From an uncultured Candidatus Soleaferrea sp. (GTDB lineage: Bacteria; Bacillota; Clostridia; Oscillospirales; Ruminococcaceae), in contig CAKTAG010000003.1 in the NCBI GenBank assembly GCA_934527325.1, positions 1-41,200 of the forward strand: 41,200 nucleotides of DNA, given 5' to 3'. The notes under the pieces were generated by a model, which saw only the letters and a list, made by a program, of their open reading frames with translations, did not search any database and was not told the DNA's origin. Both the position numbers and the translations under genes were made by a program. This document shows positions 17,256-26,174 of this stretch, in pieces (the first letter of the stretch is position 1; each line of letters begins with the position of its first letter).

Positions 17256-18560
17256 TTACTTACTTTCTTCTTCTGGTATTTCTTTAATGTTAGCTGTACT
17301 TTTAATTAAGTTTATAGCCTTTTCAAACCTTATGTTTTTCTTTATAATTTCTTCATCAAAAAAGTTTTTAGCTTTTTCTATTAGCATTTTATTAGCCTTT
17401 GCTATTTCTTCAATGCTCTTATCTATATCTTCTTGCAATACTTTAATATTTTCTATATCTGCTATTTTTTTAAGCGCTAGCCTTAATTTTATATTTCTAA
17501 TAGCTTCTGGCTTAAATAATTTTCTAAATTCTTCTAAGGTTTGTTTAGCATATTTAAGGTAATCTTCTAACTTTACCCCCTGTTTACTTAGCTTATGTTC
17601 AAAATCTTCTTGTAATTCATCGATTCTGTGTTCTACCATAATTTGTGGTAAATCTACTTCCATATCTGCTATAACAGCATCTATTAATTTTTCATCTACC
17701 TCTTTATCTGCCATATCATCTTTGTATTTTTGAATAGAATTTGTAATATCTGCTTTAAAAGAATCTACATCTTCAAATTCACTTATATCTTTAACAAAAT
17801 CGTCATCTAAATCTGGCAATTCTATTTCTTTTATTTCATGAATAATTATACTAAAAACTGCATCTTTACCTGCTAACTCTTTGCTATGGTAATCTTTAGG
17901 GAAGGTAACATTAATGTCAAACTCTTCACCTATTTTATGCCCTACTATTTGTTCTTCAAAACCAGGAATAAATTGGTGCGAGCCCAATTTTAATGTATAA
18001 TGTCCACAGCTACCACCTTCAAAAGCTACATTATCTATTTTGCCTTCAAAGTCAATAACAACCTCATCATTCATTTGTGCAGGTCTATCAGTAACTTCTA
18101 TTACCCTAGAATATGAATTTCTAATTCTATCTATTTCAGCATTTACATCCTCATCTGTAACTTTTTTAGTATTTTTGGTAACATTTAAACCTTTATATTG
18201 TTTTACTTCAACTTCCGGTGTAGTAACACATTCAACTTTAAAAGTAAAGCCGTTATCCATATCAACCGAAATAATATCTATTTTTTCTGTACCTACAATA
18301 TCTAAGTTAGCTTCTTTTGCTGCTTCCATATAAGCTTTAGGGTATAAATTATTAATAGCATCATCCCAAAAAATACTATTACCATACATTTTTTCTATTA
18401 TAGCCTTTGGAGCTTTTCCTGGTCTAAAACCAGGTATATTCATTTTTTTCACATTTTTTCTATACACGTTATCTATTTCTTTAACAAAGTCTTCTTTAGG
18501 AACAGATACTTCTAAAATATAATTACTACCTTTAGATTTTTCACATTTTTTTAAAGCCAT
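17256..18560 (-). CDS. tig: Trigger factor
   Basis: Ribosome-associated chaperone with peptidyl-prolyl isomerase activity. 434 residues. The N-terminal domain has the ribosome-docking signature as GFRPGKAPKAIIEKMYG (about 41-57). The FKBP-type domain spans about 150-245 (QMNDEVVIDFEGKIDNVAFEGG, then FIPGFEEQIVGHKIGEEFD). The rest is the helical chaperone domain. ATG follows GGGGGAT. It heads the tig-clpP-clpX-lon row and diverges from the V-ATPase gene across 332 bp. Confidence 0.97.
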   Translation of the reverse strand: MALKKCEKSKGSNYILEVSVPKEDFVKEIDNVYRKNVKKMNIPGFRPGKAPKAIIEKMYGNSIFWDDAINNLYPKAYMEAAKEANLDIVGTEKIDIISVDMDNGFTFKVECVTTPEVEVKQYKGLNVTKNTKKVTDEDVNAEIDRIRNSYSRVIEVTDRPAQMNDEVVIDFEGKIDNVAFEGGSCGHYTLKLGSHQFIPGFEEQIVGHKIGEEFDINVTFPKDYHSKELAGKDAVFSIIIHEIKEIELPDLDDDFVKDISEFEDVDSFKADITNSIQKYKDDMADKEVDEKLIDAVIADMEVDLPQIMVEHRIDELQEDFEHKLSKQGVKLEDYLKYAKQTLEEFRKLFKPEAIRNIKLRLALKKIADIENIKVLQEDIDKSIEEIAKANKMLIEKAKNFFDEEIIKKNIRFEKAINLIKSTANIKEIPEEESK

Positions 18561-18892
18561 TTTTTTAATCCCCCAATTAATTCACATTTAAAATTTATTG
18601 TACAGTATATACAACTATTTCAATAATCCTTCAATTCTAATTATTATATCACATTAGTTATAAAAAATCTACTGTTTTTTCCACTTTTTAATTTTTTATT
18701 GTTAACAGCCAAATTTTTCACAAAAATTTTTAATTATTTAAAATACATCAAATAAAAATTATAAACTAAAAATTTATTTTCTCTTTTAATTTTTTTATAT
18801 ATATGTTATAATTTTAGCTGTACTTAATAGCAAGCATATAAAATATTAATTTGAATTTTTTGTTGTTTATATAATTTGGAGGTAATTTGTAA
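18561..18892. other. Divergent promoter region between tig and the V-ATPase B gene
   Basis: 332 bp, very AT-rich. Minus strand: TATAAT at 18643-18648 for tig. Plus strand: extended -10 TGTTATAAT at 18804-18812 for the ATPase gene. No CIRCE or CtsR operator and no RNA gene seen. Confidence 0.6.
18804..18812 (+). promoter_or_regulatory. Extended -10 promoter of the V-ATPase B gene
   Basis: TGTTATAAT, about 80 bases before the start. The -35 region is only a T-rich stretch, so recognition would rely on the extended -10. Confidence 0.55.
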
Positions 18893-20263
18893 ATGAGTGT
18901 AAAATATATAGGCCTAAAAGAAATTAAAGGTCCACTTATTATGTTAGAAAACGTTTCTGGCGTTGGTTACGATGAAGTAGTAGAAATAAGGTTAGATAAC
19001 GGCTCAACAAGAATGGGTAGAGTTGTTCAAATTCACGGAGATAAAGTTGTTCTACAGGTTTTTGAAGGTACTAGAAACTTATCCTTAAAAAACACTCAAA
19101 CTAAATTTACAGGGCACCCTATGCAAATTCCACTTTCTAAAGAAATATTGGGCAGAATATTTAACGGTAGTGGTAAACCAATAGATGGCTTAAGTGAACT
19201 ATACCCTGAAAAATATGCAGATATAAACGGGCAACCTATTAACCCTGTTTCTAGAACTTACCCTAGGAACTATATCAACACCGGTATATCTGCTATTGAC
19301 CTTTTAGCTACCCTTATTAGAGGTCAAAAGCTGCCTATTTTTTCTGGTTCCGGTATGAGCCATAATAAATTAGCTGCTCAAATTGTTCACCAAGCTAAAA
19401 TTAACGATTCTAACTCTGAAAATTTTTGTATTGTTTTTGCTGCAATGGGTGTTAAAAACGATGTTGCAAATTATTTTCAAGAATCTTTTAAAAAAGCTGG
19501 TGTTTTACAAAACGTTGTAATGTTTTTAAACCTTTCTAACGACCCAATAATAGAAAGAATTTTAACACCTAGGTGCGCATTAACTGTTGCTGAATACCTT
19601 GCTTTTGAACACAATATGCACGTTTTAGTTATTATGACAGATATGCTTTCTTACGCCGAAGCCTTACGTGAATATAGTTCATCTAAAGGTGAAATTCCAG
19701 GCAGAAAAGGGTTCCCTAGCTATTTATACTCAGATTTTGCCACACTGTACGAAAGAGCTGGAATTATAGAAGGAAAAACTGGTTCTGTAACTCAAATACC
19801 AATATTAACTATGCCCAACGATGATATAACTCACCCTATTCCAGACCTAACAGGCTACATCACAGAAGGGCAAATAGTTTTAGATAGAGCTTTAGACCAG
19901 CAAGGGATTTACCCTCCAATTTCAATTTTACCATCTCTTTCTAGGCTTATGAAAGATGGTATTGGTGAAGAATATACCCGAAAAGACCATGCCGCTTTAG
20001 CTAACCAATTATTTTCTAGTTACGCTAAAGTTCAAGAAATCAGATCTTTAGCCTCGGTTATTGGTGAAGAAGAATTAACTGCTATAGATAGATGCTACTT
20101 AAAATTTGGTAAAGTTTTTGAAGAACATTTTATTGCACAAAATTTTGATGAAGATAGATCTATGGAACAAACTTTAAGTTTAGGTTGGTGCATGCTTAAA
20201 ATGTTGCCTAAAGAGGAATTAGATAGAATTGATGCCGACCTATTAAACGAATTTTATGTGTAA
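18893..20263 (+). CDS. ntpB: V-type ATP synthase/ATPase subunit B, isolated gene
   Basis: Non-catalytic B subunit of the V1 head, which alternates with subunit A. 456 residues, usual length. Opens with the beta-barrel domain (GLKEIKGPLIMLENVSGVGYDEVVEI), then PLSKEILGRIFNGSGKPIDG, and the nucleotide-site region GQKLPIFSGSGMSHNKLAAQ, where the P-loop is naturally absent in B subunits. YLYSDFATLYERAG and DLTGYITEGQI confirm the family and exclude FliI or F1-beta, which keep a P-loop. ATG follows GGAGG. Normally it sits between subunits A and D; here its neighbours are tig (divergent) and a kinase gene, so the rest of the complex must be elsewhere or lost. Confidence 0.95.
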   Translation: MSVKYIGLKEIKGPLIMLENVSGVGYDEVVEIRLDNGSTRMGRVVQIHGDKVVLQVFEGTRNLSLKNTQTKFTGHPMQIPLSKEILGRIFNGSGKPIDGLSELYPEKYADINGQPINPVSRTYPRNYINTGISAIDLLATLIRGQKLPIFSGSGMSHNKLAAQIVHQAKINDSNSENFCIVFAAMGVKNDVANYFQESFKKAGVLQNVVMFLNLSNDPIIERILTPRCALTVAEYLAFEHNMHVLVIMTDMLSYAEALREYSSSKGEIPGRKGFPSYLYSDFATLYERAGIIEGKTGSVTQIPILTMPNDDITHPIPDLTGYITEGQIVLDRALDQQGIYPPISILPSLSRLMKDGIGEEYTRKDHAALANQLFSSYAKVQEIRSLASVIGEEELTAIDRCYLKFGKVFEEHFIAQNFDEDRSMEQTLSLGWCMLKMLPKEELDRIDADLLNEFYV

Positions 20264-20311
20264 AACACCATAAAATACTTTTACAATAATTTAAAAATAA
20301 AGGTAATAACT

Positions 20312-21253
20312 GTGAATAAAACTCATAAATATAAATTTATTGATGTAAATGAAATAAACTCTTTAGTTAAAAATATTTCATTTAACGTTGTTGCTAAGTG
20401 CGAACAAATGTACACTAACAAACTTAGCAATATAACCAATTTAATTGTTAAAAACCCTAATACTTATAAAATATTGCTTCTTGCTGGGCCTTCTTCTTCT
20501 GGCAAAACTACCACAGCCCAGCTATTAAAAGATTATTTAAGAGCAAAAGGAATAGGTGCCTGGTCAATTTCTTTAGATGATTTTTTTCTTACACGTGAAA
20601 ATTTGCCTACATTAAGCAATGGTAACCCTGATTATGAATCTATAGCATCATTAGACCTACCACTTATTCACAAATGCTTAAACGAACTGGTAACTAACTC
20701 AATTAGCGAGTTCCCCGTTTTTGATTTTATAACAAATGAACGGAGTAACTTTAAACGAACTATAAAAATAGGTAAAAAAGATATTTTAATTTTAGAAGGG
20801 TTACATGCTTTAAATCCATCTTTACTTTGCGATTATTATTCAAATAAATGCTTAAAAGTTTACGTTAGTGTTAGCACCAGTTACATCTACCAAAACAAAA
20901 TTATTATTTCGCCACAAAACCTAAGGTTAATTAGGCGCATTATTAGAGATTGCAAGTTTAGAAATACACCCGCTTATGAAACATTAAAAAGTTGGCCAAC
21001 GGTATGTGAAGGTGAAGAAAAATATATAGTGCCGTTTAAAAACTCTGCAGAGATATTTATTGATTCATGTATAAGCTATGAACCATGTATATTCCATAAT
21101 TATTTAGAAGAAATTATTAACAACTGCAATAAAGATGATTATTTTTACCCAAAACTTTTGGAAGTACATAATAAACTAATGTACTTTAACAAATTAAATA
21201 GCGCAATTATTCCTCCCAATTCCATTTTAAGGGAGTTTATTGGGCTAACTTAA
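20312..21253 (+). CDS. Uridine kinase-like nucleoside kinase
   Basis: A P-loop kinase of the uridine kinase/phosphoribulokinase family, predicted to phosphorylate uridine or a related nucleoside. 313 residues. Walker A GPSSSGKTT is at 59-67, the substrate segment SLDDFF follows, and LILEGLHALNP marks the Walker B strand. RLIRRIIRDCKFRNTPAYETLKSWP is a feature of the longer Clostridial type, which often carries an extra N-terminal TGS-like domain; here only about 50 residues precede the P-loop, so that domain is missing. Starts at GTG after AAAGGTAA. Lies between the V-ATPase gene and murD on the same strand with short gaps. Substrate is inferred. Confidence 0.82.
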   Translation: MNKTHKYKFIDVNEINSLVKNISFNVVAKCEQMYTNKLSNITNLIVKNPNTYKILLLAGPSSSGKTTTAQLLKDYLRAKGIGAWSISLDDFFLTRENLPTLSNGNPDYESIASLDLPLIHKCLNELVTNSISEFPVFDFITNERSNFKRTIKIGKKDILILEGLHALNPSLLCDYYSNKCLKVYVSVSTSYIYQNKIIISPQNLRLIRRIIRDCKFRNTPAYETLKSWPTVCEGEEKYIVPFKNSAEIFIDSCISYEPCIFHNYLEEIINNCNKDDYFYPKLLEVHNKLMYFNKLNSAIIPPNSILREFIGLT

Positions 21254-21282
21254 AATTACATTTAAACTAAAAGGGGCTACTT

Positions 21283-22680
21283 ATGGATTACAACTATAAG
21301 TTCAACGAATTTATTAACAATATAAAAACAAAAACAGTTACATTTTTAGGTATTGGTGTAAGCCATATAGATACAATAAAAATGTTAGCCAAAAAAAATA
21401 TAAATATAACAGTAAGAGATAAGCAAGACGCAACTTCGTTTAACAGTAATTTAATAACAGAACTTAAAAACCTTAACGTAAAATTAATTTTAGGCAGCAA
21501 CTACCTTGAAAATATTTACGAAGATATTGTTTTTAGAACTCCGGGGATGAACTTTAACCACCCACTTTTAAACCAACTGCACCAAAATGGAACTATTGTT
21601 ACTAGCGAAATGGAAGTTTTTTTTGACCTTTGCCCTTGCAAAATAATTGGCATAACAGGTAGCGATGGAAAAACAACTACATCTACTTTAATAAGCAAAA
21701 TTTTAAAAGCTCAAGGTTACACTGTTCATCTTGGTGGCAATATTGGCAAAGCGTTACTACCAACAATAGAAGCTATTTCACCTACTGATTTTGCAGTTGT
21801 TGAACTTTCTAGCTTTCAATTAATATCTATGCGTAAAAGCCCAGATGTTGCTGTAATAACTAATGTTTCCCCAAACCATTTAGATGTTCATAGAGATATG
21901 GATGAATACATTAATGCTAAAAAAAATATTTTTATTCACCAAAGCTCGTTAGCTAAAACAGTTTTAAATTTCGATAATGAACTTACGCGCCATTTTGCAA
22001 ACCAAACTAGAGCTTGCATAAACTTATTTAGTACTAAAACTCAAATTTTAACTGGCGCTTTTGCAGATGAAGAAAAAAATATATTCTTGGTTAAAAACGG
22101 CATTAAAAACTTTTTGTTTAACGGCTCAGATATTGTAATTCCTGGTAACCATAACATAGAAAATTACCTAGCTGCTATTGCTGCAACTCAAAGCTATGTA
22201 GACCCACATATTTATAAGCAAATTGCAACATCTTTTAAAGGTGTAGAACACAGAATTGAATTTGTTAAAAATGTAAATGGCACTAAATGGTTCAACGATT
22301 CAATAGCCACTAGTCCATCTAGAACAATAGCTGGCTTAAAGGCATTTAAGCAAAAAGTTATATTAATTGCCGGTGGGTACGATAAACACATTCCGTACCA
22401 ACCACTAGTACCACATATTATAGAAAACGTTTCTACATTAATATTAACTGGCGATACTAGCGAAAATATATACCAAGCTTTAACTACCAACCCAGCTTAT
22501 AACAAAAATAGTATAAATATTTTTAAAGTCAGTGATTTGCCAAAAGCTGTAGAAACTGCTTATAAAATAGCTAAAAATGGTGATGTTGTTTTATTTTCGC
22601 CAGCTAGCGCCAGTTACGACGCTTACTGCAATTTTGAAGAACGTGGTAACCATTTTAAACAACTTGTTAACAATTTATAA
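21283..22680 (+). CDS. murD: UDP-N-acetylmuramoyl-L-alanine--D-glutamate ligase
   Basis: Adds D-glutamate to UDP-MurNAc-L-Ala in peptidoglycan synthesis, in the cytoplasm. 465 residues in three domains: an N-terminal UDP-binding domain (GIGVSHIDTIKMLAKKNINI), the central ATPase domain with GITGSDGKTTTST at 123-135 and NHLDVHRDMDEYINAK, and the C-terminal domain starting near VEHRIEFV and containing the FNDSIATSPSRT motif. ATG follows AAAGGGG. It is a lone mur gene here, not part of a dcw cluster. A bidirectional terminator follows 40 bases after the stop. Confidence 0.96.
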   Translation: MDYNYKFNEFINNIKTKTVTFLGIGVSHIDTIKMLAKKNINITVRDKQDATSFNSNLITELKNLNVKLILGSNYLENIYEDIVFRTPGMNFNHPLLNQLHQNGTIVTSEMEVFFDLCPCKIIGITGSDGKTTTSTLISKILKAQGYTVHLGGNIGKALLPTIEAISPTDFAVVELSSFQLISMRKSPDVAVITNVSPNHLDVHRDMDEYINAKKNIFIHQSSLAKTVLNFDNELTRHFANQTRACINLFSTKTQILTGAFADEEKNIFLVKNGIKNFLFNGSDIVIPGNHNIENYLAAIAATQSYVDPHIYKQIATSFKGVEHRIEFVKNVNGTKWFNDSIATSPSRTIAGLKAFKQKVILIAGGYDKHIPYQPLVPHIIENVSTLILTGDTSENIYQALTTNPAYNKNSINIFKVSDLPKAVETAYKIAKNGDVVLFSPASASYDAYCNFEERGNHFKQLVNNL

Positions 22681-22720
22681 TTACAAAATAAAACACATTA
22701 CAGCAAACAAATTTTAAACC

Positions 22721-22757
22721 AAAAAAACTGTGCACTATTAAGCGCACAGTTTTTTTA
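22721..22757. terminator. Bidirectional intrinsic terminator
   Basis: AAAAAAACTGTGC, a short loop, GCACAGTTTTTTT. It separates convergent murD and BspA copy 2 and works on either strand. Confidence 0.85.
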
Positions 22758-22810
22758 TGCTACCCATTAAAGAGTAATTTAAATTTAACTATAAACTATA
22801 TTTGCCAAGG

Positions 22811-24244
22811 TTAATCAACATATGCATCAGATGTATAACCTTTCATTCGCTTTTCACCTACTGCATATTTATTACCTATTATATGGTCAACAATTGGAAA
22901 TTTACACTGCCATTCATCTTTTCCACCATCATCGTCTACTTTTCCAGTATCCGTATCAAACTTAACATCTTGGTAATTTCCATTCCCATCTAAATCATAT
23001 TGAAAATTACCTTGTATATACTCAGTACTTTCAACCATTTTTTTGTATACTGTATAAGTTTCTTTTTCTTCTTTTTTAACGTAGTCACCTTCACCTAATT
23101 TGATTGGTATCTCGGCATCGTCTTTGATATAGCTATAATACTCACCATTTTTGCTACAACCTTCGTATACTCTATACAACACCAATTCTGGTTTTTTTCT
23201 TGACTTGTTATTTACATCTTTCCAAACTTTATTTACAGTTAACTCTTCTACGCAATGTATTCTTTTTGCATTACGTAACGCATCGTTGTCCTCATCTATT
23301 GCAATTGAGCTCCATTCTCTTTCAGCTCCTAAATAATACACATCACCATCTGTCCTCAATTTATTACAATCAATAAATGCACCATAACCTATTTCGGTTA
23401 CACTTTTTGGTATTGTTATACTACTTAATGATGTGCAACAATCAAATGCATCTTCACCTATTCTTGTTACACTATTTGGTATTGTTATACTACTTAATGA
23501 TGTGCATCCACTAAATACCCAATCACATATCTCGGTCACACTACTTGATATTGTTATACTACTTAATGATGTGCAACTACTGAATGCACCATTATCTATA
23601 TTTGTTACACTATTGGGTATTGTTATACTACTTAATGATGTGCAACTACTGAATGCACTGAAACCTATACTTGTTACACCTTTTGGTATTGTTATACTAC
23701 TTAATGATGTACAATTACTAAATATACCATTATTTATACTTGTTACACCTTCTGGTATTGTTATACTACTTAATGATGTGCAATTATAAAATGCTCCATC
23801 ATCTATACTTGTTACACTATTGGGTATTGTTATACTACTTAATGATGTACAACTACTGAATGCCCAATCACCTATACTTGTTATACCATCTTCTATTTTT
23901 ACTGTTGTTATAGCTGTAATACCACCATTCGAAATCATGGCATTTGCTACACCTTCTTGAGTTATTTCTCTTTTAGTTGTGCCATCATCCTTGATTTTAG
24001 AAATTGTTAAAGTACCAGTATTAGTAGTAGTATCATCTATTTTAAAATCATACTTTACCCCATTTTTTGTATATGGCTCACCAAAGCTAACAAAGCTAAG
24101 CAAATTTAAAAAAATAACCAAAAATAACAGTTTAAAAAAACTGTTATTTAACTTACCTAGTTCCCCCCCCGATTGGGTTATTTTTACAAATTTGTTAATT
24201 ATTTTTACTCTTTTTATCTTATTTGTTCTACTTACCTTATTCAC
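22811..24244 (-). CDS. BspA-like leucine-rich-repeat secreted protein with Cna-B-like end (copy 2)
   Basis: A 477-residue paralogue of the 3059-4858 protein. It starts at GTG behind the same GAGGGG site; relative to copy 1, the first codons carry four extra residues. The signal core NSFFKLLFLVIFLNLLSF and the G8 tract at codons 25-28 are conserved. Eight leucine-rich repeats follow (about residues 118-310); seven end in CTSLSSITI almost unchanged. The last 144 residues (334-477) start LTVNKVWKD and finish with the same GYTSDAYVD, but carry about 50 extra residues in the middle, including a Gly/Asp-rich stretch. No anchor is visible. It lies downstream of the cardiolipin synthase gene but has its own strong promoter. 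Confidence 0.88.
   Translation of the reverse strand: MNKVSRTNKIKRVKIINKFVKITQSGGELGKLNNSFFKLLFLVIFLNLLSFVSFGEPYTKNGVKYDFKIDDTTTNTGTLTISKIKDDGTTKREITQEGVANAMISNGGITAITTVKIEDGITSIGDWAFSSCTSLSSITIPNSVTSIDDGAFYNCTSLSSITIPEGVTSINNGIFSNCTSLSSITIPKGVTSIGFSAFSSCTSLSSITIPNSVTNIDNGAFSSCTSLSSITISSSVTEICDWVFSGCTSLSSITIPNSVTRIGEDAFDCCTSLSSITIPKSVTEIGYGAFIDCNKLRTDGDVYYLGAEREWSSIAIDEDNDALRNAKRIHCVEELTVNKVWKDVNNKSRKKPELVLYRVYEGCSKNGEYYSYIKDDAEIPIKLGEGDYVKKEEKETYTVYKKMVESTEYIQGNFQYDLDGNGNYQDVKFDTDTGKVDDDGGKDEWQCKFPIVDHIIGNKYAVGEKRMKGYTSDAYVD
24122..24149 (-). repeat. 12-bp inverted repeat in the signal-peptide region of BspA copy 2
   Basis: Same AAATAACAGTTT-TTTT-AAACTGTTATTT hairpin as copy 1, at the same distance from the G run. 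The region is well conserved between copies, so conservation alone does not prove function. Confidence 0.5.
24163..24170 (-). repeat. G8 homopolymer (phase-variation candidate), BspA copy 2
   Basis: Eight G on the coding strand at S25-G-G-E28, same length and context as copy 1. The downstream bases AACTAGGTAAG give TAG with seven G and TAA with nine. Confidence 0.85.
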
Positions 24245-24339
24245 TTTACTTACCCCTCAACAATAGAATTAAAGGCTTTTTTTGCACTATATACCCCTTT
24301 ACATCAACTCTGCTAACCTAAAATATTTATGTTAACAAT

Positions 24340-24368
24340 ATTATAGCATATAGTCAAGTAGTTTTCAA
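24340..24368 (-). promoter_or_regulatory. Near-consensus sigma-A promoter of BspA copy 2
   Basis: On the minus strand TTGAAA, 17 bp, TATAAT. Spacer bases differ from copy 1 while both hexamers and the spacing are kept, as expected for selection on the promoter. Confidence 0.85.
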
Positions 24369-24502
24369 TATATTTTTTGTGTAAAGTGCATTATTTTTTT
24401 TAACATCTAAGAAAATAAATAGCAAATAATTGACCTGTAAAAACTTTACACCCCGCTAATTTACAACACAAGTTACCTGCATCAATTTTTAAAAATATTA
24501 AA

Positions 24503-26035
24503 TTACAACATCGGGCTAAATATACGCAATATCGATTGAAATATTCTAGTAAATATATTTACTTCATGTAAGTGTTCTAAAGTTACTAGTTCACTTTTAT
24601 TCTGCGTTTCAATAAAGTCATCTTTTATATCTAACAACACTTTAGATTTATAAATCCAAACCCCACATTCAAAATGGAGGTAAAAACTACGGTAATCTAA
24701 ATTAGCTGTACCAACTATCCCCACTTGGTCATCTACAACAGCTAATTTAGAATGTATAAAACCAGGTTTATACAAATAAATTTTTACACCCGCTTTAACA
24801 AGCTTTTTAAAAAAAGCTGACGTAACCAAATATACCATCTTTTTATCTGGTACCCCTGGGCAAATTATCCGTACGTCTACTCCGCTTTTTGCCGCTAACA
24901 CAAGTGTTTCTAATATTTCATTATCTATAATTAAATAAGGCGTTATTATGTAAACATATCTTTTAGCTGAATTAATTAAATTTATATATGTATTTTCATA
25001 TACATTTTCATCATCTATTGGTATATCTCCAAACGGTTGTATATATCCATCCTGCACTACTTGCTCATCTTTTTCTGTTCCTTTAAATTTATTCCAATCA
25101 TCATCATAATCTTTAAAAAAATTCCACATCTGCAGGAATAAAACGGTAAAGCTCCAAACCGCTTCACCTTTAACCATTAAATCGCTATCCTTCCAATGCC
25201 CTAACCTATTATCTTTATTAATATATTCATCTGCTAAATTTGTTCCACCAGTAAAAGCTACATTTCCATCTATTACAGCTATTTTTCTATGATCTCTATG
25301 GTTCATATATATATTTATAAACGGAACAACAGGGTTAAATATTTTACATTTTATTCCCTTTGCTGCAAGTGTTTTAAAATATGCACTCGGTAAATCAAAT
25401 AAACAACCTACATCATCATAAATAACCCTAACATCTACCCCTTCGTTTGCTTTTTTTTCCAGCACATCTAAAATACTATTCCACATAAAGCCTTCTTTTA
25501 TTATGAAATATTCTAAAAAAATAAACTTCTTAGCTTTATGTAACTCATCCATTAATTTTTCATACTTTCGCTCACCAGGTGAAAGATATTGGCAAAAACT
25601 GTTAACATACGGTGGGTAATAACTAAAATCACTTATGTATTTTGAATGCCTATATACATGCAAATCTAACTCTTTTATTTTATTTGCTACATTTACATTA
25701 AAATTTAAATATTGGTAACACTTAGCCTTATGTTTCTGCCTGCGTTTTTTACTTTTAGTGTTGCTATGCCTAATGCCAAAAAACAGGTAGAACATAGACC
25801 CAAATAACGGGAAGGTAAGCATTGCAAGCAACCAAGCTAATTTGTAAGATGGATTTCTATTACCATTAACAATAGCCACAGCAATAACAAAACTTAGCAA
25901 CTCCAAAATTATATATAAATCTGTGTAAGTTTTACCTAACCCCCAAATTAAACCAATTATAGCAACCAACTGTATTAATATTAACATTCCAAAAACAGCC
26001 GCTCGCGATAAACAAAGTTTTAACATCTTCCTCAA
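24503..26035 (-). CDS. cls: Cardiolipin synthase (phospholipase D family)
   Basis: Joins two phosphatidylglycerol molecules to make cardiolipin in the membrane. 510 residues. Two N-terminal membrane helices (about 12-32 and 38-58), with a third hydrophobic stretch at 66-88, precede a basic KSKKRRQKHK linker. The two HxKxxxxD catalytic motifs are at His249/Lys251/Asp256 and His428/Lys430/Asp435. Length and order match bacterial ClsA-type enzymes. The start at TTG 26035 is uncertain: an ATG three codons later sits too close to GAGG. No partner gene is evident. Confidence 0.93.
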   Translation of the reverse strand: MRKMLKLCLSRAAVFGMLILIQLVAIIGLIWGLGKTYTDLYIILELLSFVIAVAIVNGNRNPSYKLAWLLAMLTFPLFGSMFYLFFGIRHSNTKSKKRRQKHKAKCYQYLNFNVNVANKIKELDLHVYRHSKYISDFSYYPPYVNSFCQYLSPGERKYEKLMDELHKAKKFIFLEYFIIKEGFMWNSILDVLEKKANEGVDVRVIYDDVGCLFDLPSAYFKTLAAKGIKCKIFNPVVPFINIYMNHRDHRKIAVIDGNVAFTGGTNLADEYINKDNRLGHWKDSDLMVKGEAVWSFTVLFLQMWNFFKDYDDDWNKFKGTEKDEQVVQDGYIQPFGDIPIDDENVYENTYINLINSAKRYVYIITPYLIIDNEILETLVLAAKSGVDVRIICPGVPDKKMVYLVTSAFFKKLVKAGVKIYLYKPGFIHSKLAVVDDQVGIVGTANLDYRSFYLHFECGVWIYKSKVLLDIKDDFIETQNKSELVTLEHLHEVNIFTRIFQSILRIFSPML

Positions 26036-26174
26036 TTTTTATTAAACATCCTTGTATAATAAATGTAGTAGTTTTTTAGTTCCTCTCCAAGAACCTTATA
26101 TGGTTTAAATACTATAAATTATTATAAACCACACATCACAACACTCATTTTTTAAGTTTTAAACAATTCAACAT

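Noticed and set aside
18893..20263. Flagellar or type III export ATPase (FliI) instead of V-ATPase B
   Set aside because: The P-loop GxxGxGKT is absent and the V-type B signatures are present.
20589..20604. TCTTACACGTGAAAAT as a second parS site
   Set aside because: Three of 16 positions differ from the consensus and it lies inside the kinase gene.
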